64,000 nt of DNA. Source: MA-ANB-1 sp965216445 (GTDB lineage Bacteria > Actinomycetota > Acidimicrobiia > Spongiisociales > ZC4RG35). The stretch spans positions 372,001-436,000 of the forward strand of contig OZ244166.1 of assembly GCA_965216445.1 (NCBI GenBank), read 5' to 3'. A program made the translations under genes and the position numbers. Position 1 is the first letter of the stretch, and every line of letters begins with the position of its first letter. Below the pieces are notes generated by a model. It was not told the origin of the DNA, ran no database searches, and was given only the letters and a program-made list of their open reading frames with translations. Positions 59,596 to 64,000 of the stretch are shown in pieces.

Positions 59596-60917
59596 AAGAC
59601 AGGGAGGTAGGTTTCCAACTCGTACCCGGACACATGCATCTGGTATCGATCCCATTCGGCACGCTTGTTGCGGATGAACCAGTCGAAAACATGTTCGCCA
59701 AGTGCGTCCGCCACGAGTTCCGAGCTTTCCATCAGATCGAGCGCTGAGGCAAGTGTGTCGGGGAGGCGTTTTACTCCAACAGCTGCTCGCTCCGATGGCG
59801 ATAGACGGTCGACGTCCGCGGCCACCTCGGGCGGAAGTTCATAGCCTTCCCTAATGCCGTTGAGACCGGCGGCGAGCATCACCGAGAGAGCAAGGTAGGG
59901 GTTGCATGCTGCGTCGGCGGCCCGATATTCGACCCTCACACTCGAGGGCTTACCCTTCTTCACCGAGGGAACTCGAACCAGTGCTGACTGGTTGTTCCTC
60001 GCCCAGGACACATATATCGGAGCGTCGAACCCCGAAACCAGGCGTTTGTACGAGTTGACCCACTGATTGGTGATCGCAGTCATTTCGGGAGCGTGCTTCA
60101 GAAGTCCGGCAATAAACGCCTCCGCCACCTTGGACAGACCACCCTGGGTGCCCGATTCGTGGAAAGCATTGGTGTCATCTTCGAATAGCGACAGATGCAG
60201 GTGCAAACCCGACCCGTCGTAGTTCTCGAGGGGTTTGGGCATGAAAGTGGCGTAGATTCCGTTCTTGAGCGCCACTTCCTTGACGGTGAGTCGGGAGGTC
60301 ATGATGTTGTCGGCCATGCTCAGGGCGTCGGTGTAACGGGCGATGATCTCGTGCTGGCTCGGGGCGACCTCGTGATGGGAGTGCTCAATGGGAATACCCA
60401 TGTGTTCCAGGGCATTGATAGTGTCGCGGCGATAGTTTTGGGCTACGTCGAGCGGTGTCAGGTCAAAGTAACCGCCATGGTCCAGCACTTCGGGGTGTGG
60501 TCCCGAATCCTTGAAGTAGAAGAACTCCATCTCGGGAGCGGCGTAGAAGGTGTATCCCATCTCGGCGGCTCGCTCCAAGTTTCGCTTGAGAACCGTACGA
60601 GGGTCGCCCAAGAAGGGCTCGCCCTCTGGCGTGTAGATGTTGCAGAACATCCGAGCCACCTGGCTCTCTTCACGCCAGGGCAGCACGGCAAAAGTGGATG
60701 GGTCAGGTTTGGCCAGCATGTCGGCTTCCTGAACCCGTGCGTATCCGTCGATGGAGGAACCGTCGAAGGTCATTCCCTCGTCGAAAGCGACCTCGAGCTC
60801 CGCCGGGCTGATCGAAACCGATTTGAGAAAGCCTTGGACGTCGGTGAACCAGAGCCGTATGAAACGGATTCCTCGTTCTTCGACAGTTCTCAAGACGTAT
60901 TCGGCCTGTCTGCTCAT
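59592..60917 (-). CDS. glnA: Glutamine synthetase, type I
   Basis: A 441-aa GSI enzyme that makes glutamine from glutamate and ammonia. The start SRQAEYVLRTVEERGIRFIRLWFTDVQG, MTFDGSSIDGYARVQEADM and the metal-site segments EMEFFYF and HSHHEVAPSQHEI are all present, as is NSYKRLVSGFDAPIYVSWA. The C-terminal region lacks the NLY-type adenylylation loop of GSI-beta, so it appears to be the alpha form, regulated by feedback rather than adenylylation. The ATG at 60917 has GGAAGG upstream. Flanked by whiB (36 nt upstream) and the GlnR-like gene. Confidence 0.95.
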   Translation of the reverse strand: MSRQAEYVLRTVEERGIRFIRLWFTDVQGFLKSVSISPAELEVAFDEGMTFDGSSIDGYARVQEADMLAKPDPSTFAVLPWREESQVARMFCNIYTPEGEPFLGDPRTVLKRNLERAAEMGYTFYAAPEMEFFYFKDSGPHPEVLDHGGYFDLTPLDVAQNYRRDTINALEHMGIPIEHSHHEVAPSQHEIIARYTDALSMADNIMTSRLTVKEVALKNGIYATFMPKPLENYDGSGLHLHLSLFEDDTNAFHESGTQGGLSKVAEAFIAGLLKHAPEMTAITNQWVNSYKRLVSGFDAPIYVSWARNNQSALVRVPSVKKGKPSSVRVEYRAADAACNPYLALSVMLAAGLNGIREGYELPPEVAADVDRLSPSERAAVGVKRLPDTLASALDLMESSELVADALGEHVFDWFIRNKRAEWDRYQMHVSGYELETYLPVL

Positions 60918-60959
60918 CTGCAACCTTCCGTGGTGTGGATGCGCGGTCCGGTCAGAATT

Positions 60960-61256
60960 CTACAGCCTGGTTCGGGCGGTACGTTTCCGCTCGGCTAGCC
61001 AGCGTCTACGAAGTGAGCGGCGCTCCTTCTCGGTCGTCCCACCCCATATTCCGGAACGCTGGTTGGATTCGAGTGCGTAATCCAAGCATTCACTGATGAC
61101 CCGGCAGCTGGCACAAACCTCCAGGGCAGTCTCTGTTTGGGTCTCCTCGGCTTCTCCGGCCGGGAAGAACAGATCGTCCGGATAGCCGGCGCAGGCGGCT
61201 CTGTTCTTCCAGTCAACAGGAGCATCATGAATCAGATTTCGCAGGGCTTGGCTCAC
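60960..61256 (-). CDS. WhiB-family transcriptional regulator
   Basis: A 98-aa WhiB-like protein with cluster ligands Cys22, Cys48, Cys51 and Cys57 (C-x25-C-x2-C-x5-C), the GIWGG turn (residues 69-73) and a long basic C-terminal segment EKERRSLRRRWLAERKRTART that would contact DNA. The shape is close to WhiB2/WhmD-type regulators, which affect cell division. Located upstream of glnA on the same strand with a 42-nt gap, so they could be co-transcribed. Confidence 0.93.
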   Translation of the reverse strand: MSQALRNLIHDAPVDWKNRAACAGYPDDLFFPAGEAEETQTETALEVCASCRVISECLDYALESNQRSGIWGGTTEKERRSLRRRWLAERKRTARTRL

Positions 61257-61330
61257 TGAGCCAAGTGTGGTGCCCTAGTTTCGATTTGCCAAGAGGATTT
61301 TCGTGAACTTCCGGTTAACGAGCTCGCGGC

Positions 61331-62257
61331 CTAAAACCGGTTGCGATCATCGGTCTCATCTCCGCCCTCATCATCTGACTTCGTAGCGGTGGATTCGGGA
61401 GTATCGGTTGACTCGTGTCGGCCGACGGCTGTCGCTCCTCCCGCAGCTGAGGTGGCGGCAGTTGCCGCCTCTTCCTCGGCGGTTGGCACCATGACGGACT
61501 CGTCAACTGGACGACGTCGGCCGGTGAGAGCGATGAGTAGGAAGATAACCAGGACAATCAGGAGAGTGATCAAAGCGATCCACGAGATGATTGTTGGCAG
61601 GAACCCACCGTCGATCTTGACGAAACCAAACCCGTCGCACGCTCCACCGGTGCCATCGATAAATCCACCGACTTCGTAGACCCCTCGGATTTGCTGTCCG
61701 GATTGACCGGTTAGCCGCTGTACGTAACCTTCGAGAGTTGGCTCGTCGCCGTTGTTCATCGTTTCCATATCGCTATTGGCAGCACCGCCATCAGCTACGA
61801 CGAACTCGAAACCTCCAACGTTGACGTAGATCTCCCATTCGTGATCGGTGATCGGTCCCGGTGACGTTGCGTTCCATGAGAGTGGGCCATCCGGCTCGAC
61901 AACGAACGGGTTGCTTCGGCTTGTGTCGGTCACAACGGTGCTATCGACATTGCTCGAGGCTTCGACCGTGCAACCGCCGTTGATCTCACCAGTCTCATTG
62001 AGCTCACCAATCCCGGTTAATCCGTAGGCCAGGGGAGCTATGAGGAGCAGGAGGGCTATCACCAGGGCCGTGGGAGCGGCCACCCGCCCTATTCGGGCGA
62101 TCAGAATGAAGATCAGGGCGATGATCGCGGGCATCAGGAACAAGGTGAGTTTGTCGAGGGGCCAGATACCGGCCTGCTGGAGCAGGACAGCAAGGGCGAC
62201 GCCGAATATCAGCCCGAGAACGAGACCTGTGATCGGCCGGGCTTTTGCGACTTCCAT
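61331..62257 (-). CDS. Membrane protein with extracytoplasmic domain, unknown function
   Basis: A 308-aa protein. Three closely spaced N-terminal TM helices (about 8-29, 34-52, 55-78) are followed by an extracytoplasmic domain of about 140 residues with a Cys (GGCTVEASS) and a second Cys (GGACDGFGF). A C-terminal TM (about 222-247) precedes an acidic Ala/Thr/Asp-rich cytoplasmic tail. No recognised family. I start at the ATG at 62257; an upstream ATG (62296) adds 13 residues. Divergent from a TetR regulator gene, which may control it. Confidence 0.72.
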   Translation of the reverse strand: MEVAKARPITGLVLGLIFGVALAVLLQQAGIWPLDKLTLFLMPAIIALIFILIARIGRVAAPTALVIALLLLIAPLAYGLTGIGELNETGEINGGCTVEASSNVDSTVVTDTSRSNPFVVEPDGPLSWNATSPGPITDHEWEIYVNVGGFEFVVADGGAANSDMETMNNGDEPTLEGYVQRLTGQSGQQIRGVYEVGGFIDGTGGACDGFGFVKIDGGFLPTIISWIALITLLIVLVIFLLIALTGRRRPVDESVMVPTAEEEAATAATSAAGGATAVGRHESTDTPESTATKSDDEGGDETDDRNRF

Positions 62258-62370
62258 TGCGAACCATCCCTTTGTAAGTGCGAGTTCCGACCCCAAGTTA
62301 CGCGAATGGGTGCCACGATTGTGCGATTTGGGCTTCGATTGCTGTGATAGAGCGATAGCCTGTTAGTCCA

Positions 62371-62985
62371 ATGCCTCGTATTCGCGCAGCCTCTATCGAT
62401 GAGCACAAGGAGATGACGCGAAGCGCGATTCTCAAAGCTGCTACCGAAATCATCGGCCGGACGGGCACGGCCGAACTGTCTTTGGGCGAATTGACGTCAA
62501 CGGCGGGAATTGGCCGCACCACCTTCTACGAGTACTTCGCCGATCGCGACGACGTGATCGCTTCCCTCGTGGAGGAAGAACTGCCCGGAGTTATCGATGA
62601 GATCATCGCCTCGTCCGAATCTGAAGCCACCGACCAGCGGCTGGCCGACCTTGTGGTGGCCACAGTGGAATTTGTGGTTGCCAATCCTGTGTTGGGCTTG
62701 ATCCTCCACCGGGAAGTTCCCCGCCTCGGACAAGAGGCACAGGATCGAATAATGGAGGCCCACATCGACCTCTCCGGCGCCATGGCCGGCCTTTACATGT
62801 CGGGAGTTGCCGAGGGCATCTTTCGCCCACTCGATCCTGAACTGGCCGGACGGCTGATTCAGGATTCGATCATGTCCGCAGCCAAGACTGTTATCGGATC
62901 GGACTCCCCTGAGCTACGAGCCCAGGTCGTGACCGCGGGGTTGCGCGACTTCTTGCTCGCCGGATTGCGAGCTCAGCCGTTTTGA
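62371..62985 (+). CDS. TetR-family transcriptional regulator
   Basis: A 204-aa TetR protein. The DNA-binding domain is at about 15-62 (ILKAATEIIGRTGTAELSLGELTSTAGIGRTTFYEYFADRDDVI), with the family-typical FYEYF turn, followed by an all-helical ligand-binding domain. Likely a repressor responsive to a small hydrophobic ligand. Divergent from the membrane-protein gene with about 113 nt between them, the common arrangement for a regulator and its target. It faces pstS downstream. Confidence 0.9.
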   Translation: MPRIRAASIDEHKEMTRSAILKAATEIIGRTGTAELSLGELTSTAGIGRTTFYEYFADRDDVIASLVEEELPGVIDEIIASSESEATDQRLADLVVATVEFVVANPVLGLILHREVPRLGQEAQDRIMEAHIDLSGAMAGLYMSGVAEGIFRPLDPELAGRLIQDSIMSAAKTVIGSDSPELRAQVVTAGLRDFLLAGLRAQPF

Positions 62986-63070
62986 TATTTGAGGACCTTT
63001 GAAATCTCCTTTCTGTGTTGATGATTCACCGCACGTATGGCGAACGATCGACACGGAACAGTAGAAAAAG

Positions 63071-63114
63071 GTTCACCTTCCGTTAACCATCGGGCCGAAA
63101 AGCGGTCAACTGGC
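63071..63114 (+). promoter_or_regulatory. PHO-box-like array of 11-nt direct repeats
   Basis: Four consecutive 11-nt units: GTTCACCTTCC (63071), GTTAACCATCG (63082), a degenerate third unit (63093) and GGTCAACTGGC (63104). The unit resembles the actinobacterial PhoP PHO-box repeat (G[G/T]TCAYYYR[G/C]G). It lies 66 nt upstream of the pstS start codon, the expected place for phosphate-starvation activation. Confidence 0.6.
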
Positions 63115-63179
63115 TTCCTTACCTTGCTCCCCAGCTTGAGATCTCTCAGGCGTATGAATCGATAAGGAGCAACATCAAA

Positions 63180-64000
63180 ATGAAATCTCGTTCACGTGGT
63201 TTGGTGGCCCTGTTGGCCGCCTTGTCCCTGGTCTTGGCCGCATGCGGCGGTGACTCGGGCGACACCACGACAACCGGAGGGTCTGACTCTGGTGCGACCA
63301 CAACCGAACCCAGCGGCGACACCACGACTACCGGAGAGAACATGGGCGACATGTCGGATCTGGGGCTTCCGATCATTGATCCTCTTGACGTTGATGCATC
63401 GATTGACATCGGCATTGCCGGTTCTTCAACCGTCTTCCCACTCTCGACCGCTGTGCTCTCACAGTGGATCGATGAAGGTGGGCCGCAGTACACCATCGAC
63501 TCGATTGGTTCGGGCGGCGGGTTCGAGCGTTTCTGCGTGGAGGGCGCGTCGGATATCTCAAACGCATCTCGAGCGATCAAAGACGAGGAAGTGGCTTCCT
63601 GTAACGACACCTGGGGCGGAGACCCGATCGAGATCCGGGTTGGTTCGGACGCTCTCTCCTTGGTTATCAGTTCCGGCAACTACTTCGCTCAGGATCTAAC
63701 ACTTGAAGAGATCGCCACCGCCTTCTCCCTCACGGAAGACGGCGCAACTTGGGCGGATGTAAGCCCCGACTTCCCGGCTCATCCCATCCAACTGTTCAGC
63801 CCGGGTGCTGACTCAGGCACTTTCGACTACTTCAACGAAGTCGTTTTCGACGAAGCCGAGCCTGCTCCGATTCTGTCATCGATCGCCGAGATCGTTGGTG
63901 AGGACGACAACCTGACTGTTGTCGGTGTCTCCGAAGACGGTTGTACAGAAGGAGATCTGACGTCAACATGCGCGATCGGTTACTTCGGTTATGCCTTCTT
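63180..64000 (+). CDS. pstS: Phosphate ABC transporter substrate-binding lipoprotein PstS, partial
   Basis: 273 codons are in the window; the gene continues beyond the right edge. A lipoprotein signal (ALLAALSLVLAACGG, Cys at about residue 21) and a Thr/Gly-rich linker are followed by IGIAGSSTVFPLSTAV, the phosphate-binding strand of PstS, then SIGSGGGFERFCVEGASDISNASRAI with the GxGG and RAI motifs. PADSGTFDYFNEVVF-type contacts lie further on. Start ATG at 63180 with AAGGAGCAAC upstream. A PHO-box-like array precedes it. Confidence 0.93.
   Translation, partial: MKSRSRGLVALLAALSLVLAACGGDSGDTTTTGGSDSGATTTEPSGDTTTTGENMGDMSDLGLPIIDPLDVDASIDIGIAGSSTVFPLSTAVLSQWIDEGGPQYTIDSIGSGGGFERFCVEGASDISNASRAIKDEEVASCNDTWGGDPIEIRVGSDALSLVISSGNYFAQDLTLEEIATAFSLTEDGATWADVSPDFPAHPIQLFSPGADSGTFDYFNEVVFDEAEPAPILSSIAEIVGEDDNLTVVGVSEDGCTEGDLTSTCAIGYFGYAF

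Noticed and set aside
1..64000. CRISPR array, insertion sequence, prophage, integron or rRNA operon
   Set aside because: No regularly spaced repeats, transposase, integrase, phage structural gene or rRNA-like sequence was seen on either strand.

Overview
The window looks like a GC-rich actinobacterial chromosome. The evidence is two WhiB-type iron-sulfur regulators, a GlnR-like regulator beside glnA, a deazaflavin (F420)-type nitroreductase relic, an acyl-CoA carboxylase epsilon-like small protein, frequent GTG/TTG starts and tightly overlapped operons. Acidimicrobiia or a relative is my best guess, but this is inferred from gene content only. Nearly all of the sequence is ordinary core chromosome. 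I see no prophage, insertion sequence, CRISPR array or rRNA. All calls were made by reading the sequence and translations, without database searches.

Layout. 1-2.7 kb: end of a crotonase gene, a TfoX-N protein and an ABC-2 drug/sodium-type exporter. 2.8-8 kb: a dGTPase and a phnD-phnC-phnE uptake operon whose permease carries a very large extracytoplasmic insertion. 8-12.5 kb: a nucleotidase-like HAD protein, an HTH regulator with strong palindromic operators and its MFS transporter, then a PhoU-Na/Pi symporter pair. 12.5-19.4 kb: a MacB-like ABC system, a flavodoxin and a second ABC-2 exporter. 19.5-22.2 kb: dnaX-ybaB-recR. 22.2-26.9 kb: an overlapping operon with a HAD phosphatase, a DUF4129-like protein, MoxR, DUF58 and small membrane proteins. 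26.9-29.4 kb: a secreted Thr-rich anchored protein coupled to an orphan sensor kinase. 29.5-32.4 kb: glpX, thiolase, methylmalonyl-CoA epimerase and an epsilon-like protein. 32.4-38 kb: murJ, a PHP phosphoesterase, a cyclophilin and lysC-asd.

38-44 kb is the most irregular part. It holds a decayed deazaflavin-nitroreductase gene, tRNA-Pro(CGG), a lipoprotein, a PPK2 polyphosphate kinase split by a frameshift inside its nucleotide-binding region, a DUF2254 protein, a secreted protein, a methyltransferase and an orphan receiver protein. 44-54 kb: NfeD-like protein, WhiB, the selenocysteine pair selA-selB (no selC or selD visible), a Nudix/MBL/M23 operon, an RDD protein, Mrp and an ErpA/IscA protein. 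54-64 kb: RidA with an ALDH7-type dehydrogenase, a MaoC hydratase, a cystathionine gamma-synthase family enzyme, arsenate reductase, whiB-glnA-glnR-like, a TetR regulator and the start of pstS behind a PHO-box-like array.

Functional themes. Phosphorus handling recurs (phnDCE, Na/Pi symporter with PhoU, PPK2, pstS). So do nitrogen control (glnA with a GlnR-like regulator), acyl-CoA/propionate metabolism (crotonase, thiolase, epimerase, MaoC) and Fe-S/selenium biology. The most noteworthy observations are the PhnE with an Ig-like insertion, the PPK2 frameshift, the multiply lesioned nitroreductase, a 40-bp sequence shared by a flavodoxin gene and a distant gene boundary, the structured RNA-like region at 52.25-52.4 kb, and the receiver domain without a phosphoacceptor Asp beside a glutamine synthetase.
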